From Anaerolineales bacterium (GTDB lineage Bacteria; Chloroflexota; Anaerolineae; Anaerolineales; Villigracilaceae): 64,000 nucleotides of DNA. Positions 33,014-40,325 of the stretch are shown in pieces. Made by a program: the position numbers and the translations under genes. The notes beneath the pieces are model-generated. The model searched no databases. It was given only the letters and a program-made list of their open reading frames with translations, and was not told the DNA's origin. Position 1 is the first letter of the stretch. Every line of letters starts with the position of its first letter. The stretch spans positions 1 through 64,000 of the forward strand of contig JAEURJ010000014.1 in NCBI GenBank assembly GCA_016789305.1, given 5' to 3'.

Positions 33014-33900
33014 AAAAACATCTGCATATTCAAATTCTTTTATCGCTGCTATTGGCAGGCTGTGCATCGAATACAATAGAATTCACTCGTGAAATGGCAA
33101 CTGCAACCGAAGTTCCAAACAAAACTACCTTACAGGCCGGCTTCCGCTATTCATCATACGGACCCGCTTACAATCCGGGACCGGAATATTGGCCGTACGC
33201 AGGCGAACAGGTGGCCGCAAAGTTTACGAATGCAACTCCTTCGGCTCTATGGATCGTGGGGATCCTGGACGGCGAAGGTACATATCTCAACTTCGAATGC
33301 AAGACGGATGATCCCAACATTCGCTGCGGGTATGCGGATATGAACGACGCCATCTTCGATCTCTTCGATGAAAAAGGATTCGAAGTCTGGCTGCAAGTCG
33401 AACCCGGCAATGCCAGTGTGGACGAGTTGATCAAGATCGTGCTCAACAAATACAAAGATCATCCAAGCGTGGTCGGTTTTGGCTTGGATGTGGAGTGGTA
33501 TAAGTCAACGAACGGCCCGGAAGGGCAACCAGTTACCGATGAGGATGCGAAGCGCTGGGTCACATCCATTCGAAAGATAAACCCAAATTATCGTCTCTTC
33601 CTCAAGCACTGGGATGCTGCATGGATGCCTCCCACCTATCGCGATGGCATCGTATTTATCAACGACAGCCAGCAATTCGAATCCTTCGATCAATTGATGG
33701 ATGATTTCACAGCGTGGGGAGAAACATTCGCACCCGCACCTGTTGGTTATCAATACGGATATCCCGCTGATAAAAAATGGTGGCACGAATTACAAGATCC
33801 TCCCGCTGAAATAGGGCAAGCCATTTTGAACGATATTCCCAACACGCAGGGATTATTCTGGGTTGACTTTACGCTGCTGGATATCTTTCCTCCTCAATAA
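33010..33900 (+). CDS. Lipoprotein, possible TIM-barrel glycosidase-like
   Basis: A short lipoprotein signal ends in LLAGC (C18). The mature part has alternating strands and helices. VVGFGLDVEWYKS holds an acidic pair at a strand end, and NYRLFLKHWDAAWMPP and QGLFWVDFTLLDIFPP lie near the C-terminus. This resembles an (alpha/beta)8 glycosidase or GH-like scaffold, but I cannot place it in a family or assign a catalytic pair with confidence. It is extracytoplasmic and translationally coupled to the sugar-phosphatase-like gene (ATGA overlap). Confidence 0.5.
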   Translation: MKKHLHIQILLSLLLAGCASNTIEFTREMATATEVPNKTTLQAGFRYSSYGPAYNPGPEYWPYAGEQVAAKFTNATPSALWIVGILDGEGTYLNFECKTDDPNIRCGYADMNDAIFDLFDEKGFEVWLQVEPGNASVDELIKIVLNKYKDHPSVVGFGLDVEWYKSTNGPEGQPVTDEDAKRWVTSIRKINPNYRLFLKHWDAAWMPPTYRDGIVFINDSQQFESFDQLMDDFTAWGETFAPAPVGYQYGYPADKKWWHELQDPPAEIGQAILNDIPNTQGLFWVDFTLLDIFPPQ

Positions 33901-34002
33901 CTTAATCCACCCAATTAGAGTTGAATGGACCTTGACGATATAGAACACTCATTCTACAATCGTCAGTCACTTTTATTTCTCTTTTATTTCTTGGGAAAAA
34001 TC

Positions 34003-35025
34003 ATGAGTCTCATACACATCGAAAACCTCAGCAAACATTTCAGCATCCTCAACCGCCGTGAGGGTCTCGGCGGTGCATTTCGCGATCTTTTCTCCGGCGA
34101 TTATCGTACTGTTAAAGCGGTCGATGGCATCTCGTTCGATATCGATGCAGGCGAGATCGTCGGGTATATCGGGCCCAATGGGGCAGGAAAGTCCACCACC
34201 ATTAAAATGATGACGGGCATTCTCAAACCCAGCGGCGGCACCATTGAAGTCAACGGGATCACTCCGTACGCAAACCGCATTCGGCAGGCGCAGATCATGG
34301 GGGTAGTGTTCGGTCAACGCACACAGTTGTGGTGGGACCTGCCTGTGATCGAGTCATTTAAAATATTGAAGGAGATCTACAAGGTCGATCAAAAGACGTT
34401 CGACGAGCATATGGGGTTATTCAACGACCTTGTTGATTTGAAAAAGCTGTACACCCAGCAAGTGCGGACTCTCTCACTGGGTCAACGCATGTTGTGCGAT
34501 ATCACCGCTTCCTTCCTTCATAACCCACAGGTTGTGTTTCTCGACGAGCCGACCATTGGCCTCGACATTTCCGTCAAGGCCAAGATGCGTTCGGTTATCA
34601 AGGAACTCAACCAGGTTCGCAATACCACGATCATTCTCACCACGCACGACCTTGGCGACGTCGAAGCACTGTGCCAACGGATCATCATCATCGACAAAGG
34701 CTCCGTGCTGTACGACGGTGACATCAAAAAGGTCAACTCCCTGTTTGGCGCGTACCGAACCCTCAAACTGCAAATCGATGGGTATAACGACTCAACATTA
34801 CAGACACTCCAGGATGCATTCACTCAAAAATTTGGCCCGGAACATGGCATCGCCATTGCAGCCACGGAGGAATTCTGGACCGACGTCACCATCGATCAGG
34901 CGCGCACGCCGCTCGCCGACGTATTGAATTTCATTATGACCACGTTTACTGTATCCGACGTGCGCATCGTGGAAATCTCCATGGAGAACGTGGTGCGCAA
35001 AGTCTACGATGGGGCCTTGAAATGA
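34003..35025 (+). CDS. ABC-2 transporter ATP-binding protein
   Basis: Walker A GPNGAGKSTT, the signature LSLGQRM and Walker B VVFLDEPTIGLD are all present, with the switch His in LTTHDLGDVE. The protein belongs to the NatA/DrrA-like group that pairs with ABC-2 permeases. I start at 34003 (MSLIHIENLSKHF); the frame extends upstream to 33925 with residues unlike the family. It energises export by the two permeases encoded next, with which it overlaps by ATGA at 35022. The exported substrate is unknown; antibiotic, lipid or polysaccharide export are typical for the family. Confidence 0.9.
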   Translation: MSLIHIENLSKHFSILNRREGLGGAFRDLFSGDYRTVKAVDGISFDIDAGEIVGYIGPNGAGKSTTIKMMTGILKPSGGTIEVNGITPYANRIRQAQIMGVVFGQRTQLWWDLPVIESFKILKEIYKVDQKTFDEHMGLFNDLVDLKKLYTQQVRTLSLGQRMLCDITASFLHNPQVVFLDEPTIGLDISVKAKMRSVIKELNQVRNTTIILTTHDLGDVEALCQRIIIIDKGSVLYDGDIKKVNSLFGAYRTLKLQIDGYNDSTLQTLQDAFTQKFGPEHGIAIAATEEFWTDVTIDQARTPLADVLNFIMTTFTVSDVRIVEISMENVVRKVYDGALK

Positions 35026-35813
35026 GAAAGTATCTCGCCATCGTCCGCGGCACCTACATGATCGGCATGATCTACCGGTTGGGATTCCTCTTTACCATTG
35101 CAGGCAATGTCATTTACCTGGGCGTGGCCTACTATCTGTGGAAAAGTATTTTCAAGAATTCCGAAACCCTGCGCGGCTTGACCTTTGACCAAACCTTTTT
35201 ATATGTTGGTTTGGGAAGCGCGATCTTTATTCTGCTCAAAACCTATACAGATTGGTTCATGAATTCCGAGATCCGTGATGGATCCATTGCCATGTATCTG
35301 GTGAAACCAGTGGATATCGGCACGTATTTTCTCGCCACCAGTTTTGGCTCCCTGTTGATGAACATTACGATCGTGAGTATCCCCACGATTCTCCTTCTGC
35401 TATTTGTATTCAAGGTCAAATTCATTATTGGAATTGGCTTATTGCTCTTCCCCATCAGCTTGCTGATCGCATTCTTCATCAGCTTCTTCCTCGATTACTT
35501 TGTCGGTCTCGTCTGCTTCTATTCAGAATCCGTTTGGGGACTCAGCACCACCAAAGACATCATCGTTACCTTGCTTTCCGGCGGATTGATCCCGCTCCAG
35601 TTCTTTCCCACAGCCCTGCAAAATATATTGCATTGGCTCCCCTTTCAAGCCATCTATCACACACCACTAACGATGATCACCCAACCAGATCAAAGCGTAG
35701 ATGTATTTCTTCAAATGATATTCATTCAGTTGGTGTGGGCGGTGTTACTCTTTATGGCTACACGACTTTTTTATATCCAAGCCATTAAGACTGTCCGCGT
35801 GGCGGGAGGTTAA
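35022..35813 (+). CDS. ABC-2 transporter permease (DUF990-like), first
   Basis: A 263-residue polytopic protein with six hydrophobic segments, opening MRKYLAIVRGTYMIGMIYRLGFLFT. YTDWFMNSEIRDGSIAMYLVKPVDIG is the conserved cytoplasmic loop of DUF990/ABC-2 permeases, and LLSGGLIPLQFFPTAL lies in the periplasmic loop typical of the COG4587/COG3694 pairs. It forms the membrane channel together with the second permease. Its ATG overlaps the ATPase stop by 4 bp. Confidence 0.82.
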   Translation: MRKYLAIVRGTYMIGMIYRLGFLFTIAGNVIYLGVAYYLWKSIFKNSETLRGLTFDQTFLYVGLGSAIFILLKTYTDWFMNSEIRDGSIAMYLVKPVDIGTYFLATSFGSLLMNITIVSIPTILLLLFVFKVKFIIGIGLLLFPISLLIAFFISFFLDYFVGLVCFYSESVWGLSTTKDIIVTLLSGGLIPLQFFPTALQNILHWLPFQAIYHTPLTMITQPDQSVDVFLQMIFIQLVWAVLLFMATRLFYIQAIKTVRVAGG

Positions 35814-35814
35814 C

Positions 35815-36612
35815 GTGCGCAGCCTTCGCGAATACATTCGCTTGTATTTCATGATCGAAGCCCAATACATCAAAGGGCGTATGCAATATCGTTCCGACTT
35901 CATCATCAGCTCGGTTGGGATGTTTTTTTCGAGTCTCGCCACGCTGGGCATCTTCTGGGTGATTTTCGATACAGTACCCAATCTCGCGGGCTGGTCGCTG
36001 ATGGAAATGGTTTTTATCTACGCTTTTTATATGATCGCGATCTCGCCGATGCAGATCCTCTTCGACCACGCCTGGCAGCTGCGCTATCACGTACAACAAG
36101 GGACCTTTCTCAAATATTATTTTCGCCCGCTGAATATGATGTTCTATTACATGTCGGAAATATTCGACCTGAAAGGGCTCACACAACTGGTCACAGGAAT
36201 CGCATTGCTGATCTATGCTTCGATACAATTACACATTGACTGGTCCTTATGGAGAATCTCCCTGTTGTTCATCGCATTATTCAGCGCGGCTCTCGTACAG
36301 ATCTCAATCATCGTGGCGGCATCTTGCGCCGCCTTCTGGGTGGTTAATTCATACCCTGTTCTCGGTCTAGCCTGGAAATTGCGCGAGTTCTCCCCCTACC
36401 CCATGAGCATTTTCGACGGCGCTTTTCGTTTTACATTCACTTACGTGATTCCGATCGGCTTCGTGGCGTTCTATCCTTCGCAATTGTTCCTGCGCCCACA
36501 GGACGTATCGTCACTGGTGTACTTCTCGCCCATGATCGGCGTGGGCCTGTTCGCCATCACATATTGGATCTGGACAAAGGGTGTGAACAGCTACACAGGC
36601 ACGGGTTCATAA
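35815..36612 (+). CDS. ABC-2 transporter permease (DUF990-like), second
   Basis: A 265-residue, six-segment membrane protein homologous in layout to its neighbour, with LRYHVQQGTFLKYYFRPLN as the loop equivalent and YPSQLFLRP before the final helix. It starts with GTG at 35815, one base after the previous stop. The ATPase and two different permeases form a complete heteromeric exporter. The gene ends 4 bp before the next frame, so the surface protein downstream may be cotranscribed. Confidence 0.82.
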   Translation: MRSLREYIRLYFMIEAQYIKGRMQYRSDFIISSVGMFFSSLATLGIFWVIFDTVPNLAGWSLMEMVFIYAFYMIAISPMQILFDHAWQLRYHVQQGTFLKYYFRPLNMMFYYMSEIFDLKGLTQLVTGIALLIYASIQLHIDWSLWRISLLFIALFSAALVQISIIVAASCAAFWVVNSYPVLGLAWKLREFSPYPMSIFDGAFRFTFTYVIPIGFVAFYPSQLFLRPQDVSSLVYFSPMIGVGLFAITYWIWTKGVNSYTGTGS

Positions 36613-36616
36613 AAGA

Positions 36617-37552
36617 ATGCATTCAAAAGATATTAAGTATCTCGGAATCGGTCTTGGGATCGGCATATCCATCATGGGTCTTTTTCTTGGCACAGCTTTC
36701 TTTATACCAGGCTTTCGGAGTCGGGTGCTGACCCCGCAATCCTCGACTTCACAAGCAGCTTTTTTACCTGCAACATTATCGATCAATAGTTCAACTCCAA
36801 CCGCAAGTTCCAATGAGATATCAACATCAATTAACACGCTGGAATTTACATCCACCAATACATTGATTCCCCTGGCGACAGATACGCCCATTCCAGTTCT
36901 CACTCCCACTTTATCCGCAGCGGATTTACTGGCCGCAAGCGGCGAACTTTCCATTGTTGGTCCGCTGACACGCGAACAACAACTCAATTTATACAACTCC
37001 GCACTAACCTTCCTCGCCCCAACGTACGCCGAAAGCAAAAAGATGTCCGTGGAGATCAACAACCTGCGTTTTTCAGATCCCAGCACCACATGCGGACCAC
37101 TGGCCATCGCGATTTTGCAAAAAGCCGGCATCATTCCACCAGACAACGTTCCGCATGATTACTTCCTGATCAATCCTGACAATGGGATCGACCGCAATTT
37201 ATTGGAGCGGACGTTTCCAAACGAGCACTACATCAACACGCGCTATAAAATAAAGCTCAACCAAGTTAATTGGTCTGCACAGCCATTAATGCCGGGTGAT
37301 TTCCTGTATATCTATTCAGGGGAGGAGGGAAACTTTGAGCACATGCTGGTCGTCACGCGTGTAGATTCCGCAGGCCGCGCTTATTCAGTTACCAATTACA
37401 ATACGGACCAGGGATTTATCATCAATGAAGTTCTGCTGTACGATCCCAACGACCCGACGGCGGGGATCTTTGTACAATGGACAAAACGCAAGGAACAACT
37501 GCTCGGCTCCACCGGGTTCGCCGGGTATGAAGTTTGGCGATATATCAATTAA
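36617..37552 (+). CDS. Membrane-anchored surface protein with cysteine-peptidase-like domain
   Basis: An N-terminal helix (~9-33) is followed by a Ser/Thr/Pro linker (~45-100) and a C-terminal domain of ~190 residues. TTCGPLAIAILQKAG and NFEHMLVVTRV place a Cys and a His as in papain-like NlpC/P60, CHAP or C39-like amidases, with GDFLYIYSG between them. Such enzymes cut peptidoglycan peptides or act as substrate-binding relatives. The family cannot be fixed from the motifs alone. It starts 4 bp after the second permease. Confidence 0.55.
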   Translation: MHSKDIKYLGIGLGIGISIMGLFLGTAFFIPGFRSRVLTPQSSTSQAAFLPATLSINSSTPTASSNEISTSINTLEFTSTNTLIPLATDTPIPVLTPTLSAADLLAASGELSIVGPLTREQQLNLYNSALTFLAPTYAESKKMSVEINNLRFSDPSTTCGPLAIAILQKAGIIPPDNVPHDYFLINPDNGIDRNLLERTFPNEHYINTRYKIKLNQVNWSAQPLMPGDFLYIYSGEEGNFEHMLVVTRVDSAGRAYSVTNYNTDQGFIINEVLLYDPNDPTAGIFVQWTKRKEQLLGSTGFAGYEVWRYIN

Positions 37553-37561
37553 GAGATAACC

Positions 37562-38179
37562 ATGACATCACAAAACATAAGAGCGATCATCTTCGATTTC
37601 GGCGGCGTACTTGTGGACTGGAATCCGCGAAATCTGTATCAAGAGTACTTTCCAGAGCAGCCCGAGGCAATGGAAAACTTCCTGACCGAAATTAATTTCA
37701 TGGAATGGAATGCACAACAAGATAAAGGCCGTTCCTTCGCCGAAGCGACGGCGCTCCTTTCAAAAGAATTTCCACAACATGCCAAATTGATCCATGCCTA
37801 TCATCAAAATTGGGAAAGATCGATCGTTGGGCAGATCGACGAAAGCGCGGAATTACTTAAAGCATTAAAAAGAAAAGGCTATTCCATTTATGGCTTGAGC
37901 AACTGGTCTGCCGAAACCTTCCCGATTGCCAGAAAACGATATCAAGTGTTTGAACTGCTCGATGATTATGTGCTCTCTGGCGATGTGAGTCTGATCAAAC
38001 CGGGCGAGGAAATTTTTGAATACAGCTTGAAGAAATTTGGCAGGACTGCCCAGGAATGTTTATTCATCGACGACTCCGAACCCAACATACTCACCGCACA
38101 AAAACTGGGATTCGACACCGTTCACTTCACCTCTCCAGCCCAACTAAAAACAGAATTAACCGCACGCAATCTTTTGTAA
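37562..38179 (+). CDS. HAD subfamily IA hydrolase
   Basis: IIFDFGGVLVDWNPRNLYQ is motif I, with the GGV-L-x-x-W-N-P segment of the alpha-phosphoglucomutase/epoxide-hydrolase-N-like HAD-IA group. YGLSNWSAETF is motif II, LIKPGEEIFEYSL has the motif III Lys, and FIDDSEPNILTAQKLG is motif IV. It is a soluble 205-residue phosphohydrolase of unknown substrate. It lies between the surface protein (9-bp gap) and the polyprenyl synthase (12-bp gap). Confidence 0.85.
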   Translation: MTSQNIRAIIFDFGGVLVDWNPRNLYQEYFPEQPEAMENFLTEINFMEWNAQQDKGRSFAEATALLSKEFPQHAKLIHAYHQNWERSIVGQIDESAELLKALKRKGYSIYGLSNWSAETFPIARKRYQVFELLDDYVLSGDVSLIKPGEEIFEYSLKKFGRTAQECLFIDDSEPNILTAQKLGFDTVHFTSPAQLKTELTARNLL

Positions 38180-38191
38180 TACGAGGAAATC

Positions 38192-39205
38192 ATGCCGCTT
38201 AAACAATTCATCGAAACCATGCTGCCTGAAATCGAAAAGGAACTGCAATCCCAGGTTGACCGGCTCAAGCAAAACAACTCGCATCCATTTCACGAAATGC
38301 TCACATATCATATGGGATGGACAGGAGAAGGCGCCGGGCCGGAAGCGGCCGGTAAACGTATCCGCCCCTTGATGGTACTGCTGGCTGCGGCATCTTGTGG
38401 GGCAGATTGGCGATTAGCACTGCCCGCTGCCGCCGCAGTGGAACTCGTTCACAACTTCAGCCTTGTTCATGATGATGTACAGGACAATTCGGATAAACGC
38501 CGCGGCCGCCCCACCGTGTGGACAAAGTGGGGTGTTCCCATGGCGATCAATGTCGGTGACGCCCTGTTCGTGATTGCAAATCAATCGATCCTGGATTTGG
38601 GAAAAGCGCTTCCTGCTTCGACCGTGGTACGCGCCACTGCCATTTTGAATGACACCTGCCTTGAGTTGACTCGCGGCCAATTTATGGACATGTCGTACGA
38701 GCAACATTCCGATTTGAAGATCGAAGATTACTGGCCCATGATCGGGGGTAAAACTTCTGCATTACTGTCAGCCTGCACGCATATTGGAGCTCTGGTTGGT
38801 GGCGCGGATGAAGCCGGACAGGAAAATTATCGTTCGTTTGGATATCGATTGGGCTTGGCATTCCAAGTACAGGATGATGTGTTGGGGATTTGGGGTGACG
38901 AGGCTGTAACAGGAAAATCTGCTGCAAGCGACCTGGTCGAAGGAAAAAACTCGCTTCCAGTGTTATTTGCACTTGAGAAGAACGGAGCGTTTGCCAAAAG
39001 ATGGAAACAGGGTCCCATCAGGGCGGAAGAGGTAAAGGAAGTTGCAGTGCTTTTGGAAAGCGAAGGCGCAAAAACCTATGCAGTGGAGATGTCTCAACAG
39101 GAAACGGAAAAGGCACTCGGCTTTCTCGAGGGGGCAAACCCGCAGGGGGAAGCCGGGGAGGCGCTGCTCGAGCTTGCAAACATGCTGCTTAAGCGAAAGC
39201 AATAG
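38192..39205 (+). CDS. Polyprenyl (trans-isoprenyl) diphosphate synthase
   Basis: GKRIRPL (54-60) binds diphosphate. LVHDDVQDNSDKRRGRPT has the first Asp-rich motif (DDVQD, 94-98) and AFQVQDDVLGIWGD the second. The 337-residue length fits geranylgeranyl or longer-chain synthases. It condenses isopentenyl diphosphate onto allylic primers to make precursors of quinones, carotenoids or lipid carriers. The residue a few positions before the first Asp motif is Phe/Ser (NFSLVHDD), but product length cannot be judged safely. Fni upstream in the window supplies the allylic starter. Confidence 0.9.
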   Translation: MPLKQFIETMLPEIEKELQSQVDRLKQNNSHPFHEMLTYHMGWTGEGAGPEAAGKRIRPLMVLLAAASCGADWRLALPAAAAVELVHNFSLVHDDVQDNSDKRRGRPTVWTKWGVPMAINVGDALFVIANQSILDLGKALPASTVVRATAILNDTCLELTRGQFMDMSYEQHSDLKIEDYWPMIGGKTSALLSACTHIGALVGGADEAGQENYRSFGYRLGLAFQVQDDVLGIWGDEAVTGKSAASDLVEGKNSLPVLFALEKNGAFAKRWKQGPIRAEEVKEVAVLLESEGAKTYAVEMSQQETEKALGFLEGANPQGEAGEALLELANMLLKRKQ

Positions 39206-39238
39206 TGGTCAAAAATGAGGCGATTTTTTCATCTTACC

Positions 39239-39267
39239 TTGCAGGCTTCATTCCCGTAGCGTATAAT
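39239..39267 (+). promoter_or_regulatory. Promoter of tRNA-Gly
   Basis: TTGCAG (39239-39244), 17 bp, TATAAT (39262-39267). The tRNA starts 17 bp further on. Confidence 0.7.
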
Positions 39268-39284
39268 TCGAATCGTTCGACCAA

Positions 39285-39356
39285 GCGGGTGTAGTTCAGT
39301 GGTAGAACGCTTGCTTCCCAAGCAAGATATCGAGGGTTCGAATCCCTTCACCCGCT
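39285..39356 (+). tRNA. tRNA-Gly (anticodon CCC)
   Basis: Acceptor GCGGGTG/CACCCGC, D arm with AGTTCAGTGGTAGAAC, anticodon stem CTTGC/GCAAG with loop TTCCCAA (anticodon CCC), T arm GAGGG-TTCGAAT-CCCTT. The discriminator is T and CCA is not encoded. Confidence 0.95.
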
Positions 39357-39366
39357 CAAATTAAGC

Positions 39367-39395
39367 CGAGGAGATTGGTTCACCTCGACTTTTTT
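39367..39395 (+). terminator. Terminator after tRNA-Gly
   Basis: CGAGG (39367-39371) pairs with CCTCG (39383-39387), followed by ACTTTTTT. The stem is short but the T-run is good. Confidence 0.5.
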
Positions 39396-39443
39396 GAATC
39401 ACCTTCTGTAAGGTTGCTGTTATGTCAGATTTGCGCCCCACAA

Positions 39444-39451
39444 TGTAAAAT
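39444..39451 (+). promoter_or_regulatory. Possible promoter of the GAF-array operon
   Basis: TGTAAAAT is a -10-like element 19 bp before the first response regulator ATG, with CGGAGG between them at 39458-39463. The -35 (TGTCAG at 39423-39428) is poor. No other promoter was noticed at the head of the operon. Confidence 0.35.
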
Positions 39452-39470
39452 TCACTTCGGAGGCAGCCTC

Positions 39471-39863
39471 ATGTTAGAAGATATCAAGGGAACCATCCTT
39501 TACGTTGAAGATAATCCGGACAACAGAAGCCTGATTCGCAGGGTGTTAAATTCAGAAGGCTATGCTGTCGTTGAAGCAATCAATGCCGCACAAGCAATAA
39601 GCAAGCTCGAAACCGAAGCAATAGACTTGATCTTGATGGATATCAACATGCCTGACATGGACGGGTATACGTTGACCGCAAAAATCAAGGGAATTCAAGA
39701 ATTCAAAAAAATCCCAATAGTTGCCGTTACTGCCAATGTAATGCGCGGCGATCGTGAAAAATCGCTGGAAGCCGGATGTGATGGGTATATTCAAAAACCC
39801 ATAGACATCGATATTCTGGCTCAGCAGATCGAGCGATTTTTAACAAGGAGTGCAAATGCCTGA
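39471..39863 (+). CDS. Receiver-only response regulator
   Basis: A 130-residue CheY-like receiver with nothing attached. The acidic pocket is YVEDN (E13-D14), the phosphoacceptor is D57 (LILMDINMPDMDGY), the switch Thr is in VAVTAN and the Lys in YIQKP. The start is 39471, with CGGAGG 7 bases upstream; the frame extends leftward but lacks receiver character. It heads a more than 24-kb same-strand series of GAF proteins. The GAF proteins lack a kinase domain, so its phosphate must come from a kinase encoded outside this window. The next gene's start overlaps its stop by 8 bp. Confidence 0.9.
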   Translation: MLEDIKGTILYVEDNPDNRSLIRRVLNSEGYAVVEAINAAQAISKLETEAIDLILMDINMPDMDGYTLTAKIKGIQEFKKIPIVAVTANVMRGDREKSLEAGCDGYIQKPIDIDILAQQIERFLTRSANA

Positions 39864-40308
39864 TCAGGATCAAGCGATATCCGACACCCAACCCATTCGT
39901 AAACCGAATATTCCCAAGGACGCCGCAGTTCTTGTCGTTGAAGATAATGTGTCCAATTTTGTGTTGATCGCCCGCATGCTCGGATATCTCGGAATTCACT
40001 GCGAGTGGAAAACCTCCGGCTACGAAGTTGTTGAATACGCGGACACCCTCCCCCGTCTCGATCTAATTCTGATGGACATCCGCCTTCCCTACGAGGATGG
40101 TTATGGTGCGTTGAAAAAGATCCGAGCTTCGGAAAGATTTAAAGCGGTTCCCATTATTGCCGTCACTGCCGAGGCCAGCATGGAACAGATGAAGAAAGCC
40201 CGTGATTCAGGGTTCGATGGTTTTCTGGGGAAACCTCTCGACCCGGACCGTTTTCCCGATCAAATCCGCCGCATCTTAAATGGAGAGCCGGTTTGGGAAT
40301 TTAGTTAA
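39856..40308 (+). CDS. Receiver-only response regulator with N-terminal extension
   Basis: A second single receiver domain, ~150 residues. After a ~20-residue polar leader come VLVVEDN (E29-D30), phosphoacceptor D74 (LILMDIRLPYEDGY), VTAEASMEQM and FLGKPLDP. I start at the ATG at 39856 (AAGGAG 5 bases upstream), not the GTG at 39850. It overlaps the first regulator by 8 bp, so translation is probably coupled. Two receiver-only proteins in a row suggest phosphate shuttling or protein-protein control rather than transcription control. The first GAF gene follows after 17 bp. Confidence 0.9.
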   Translation: MPDQDQAISDTQPIRKPNIPKDAAVLVVEDNVSNFVLIARMLGYLGIHCEWKTSGYEVVEYADTLPRLDLILMDIRLPYEDGYGALKKIRASERFKAVPIIAVTAEASMEQMKKARDSGFDGFLGKPLDPDRFPDQIRRILNGEPVWEFS

Positions 40309-40325
40309 ACTGGACATGCCAACAT

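Noticed and set aside
33925..34002. Longer N-terminus of the ABC ATPase
   Set aside because: The extra 26 residues are Phe/Leu-rich and unlike any ATPase of the family, which begins near MSLIHIENLSKHF.
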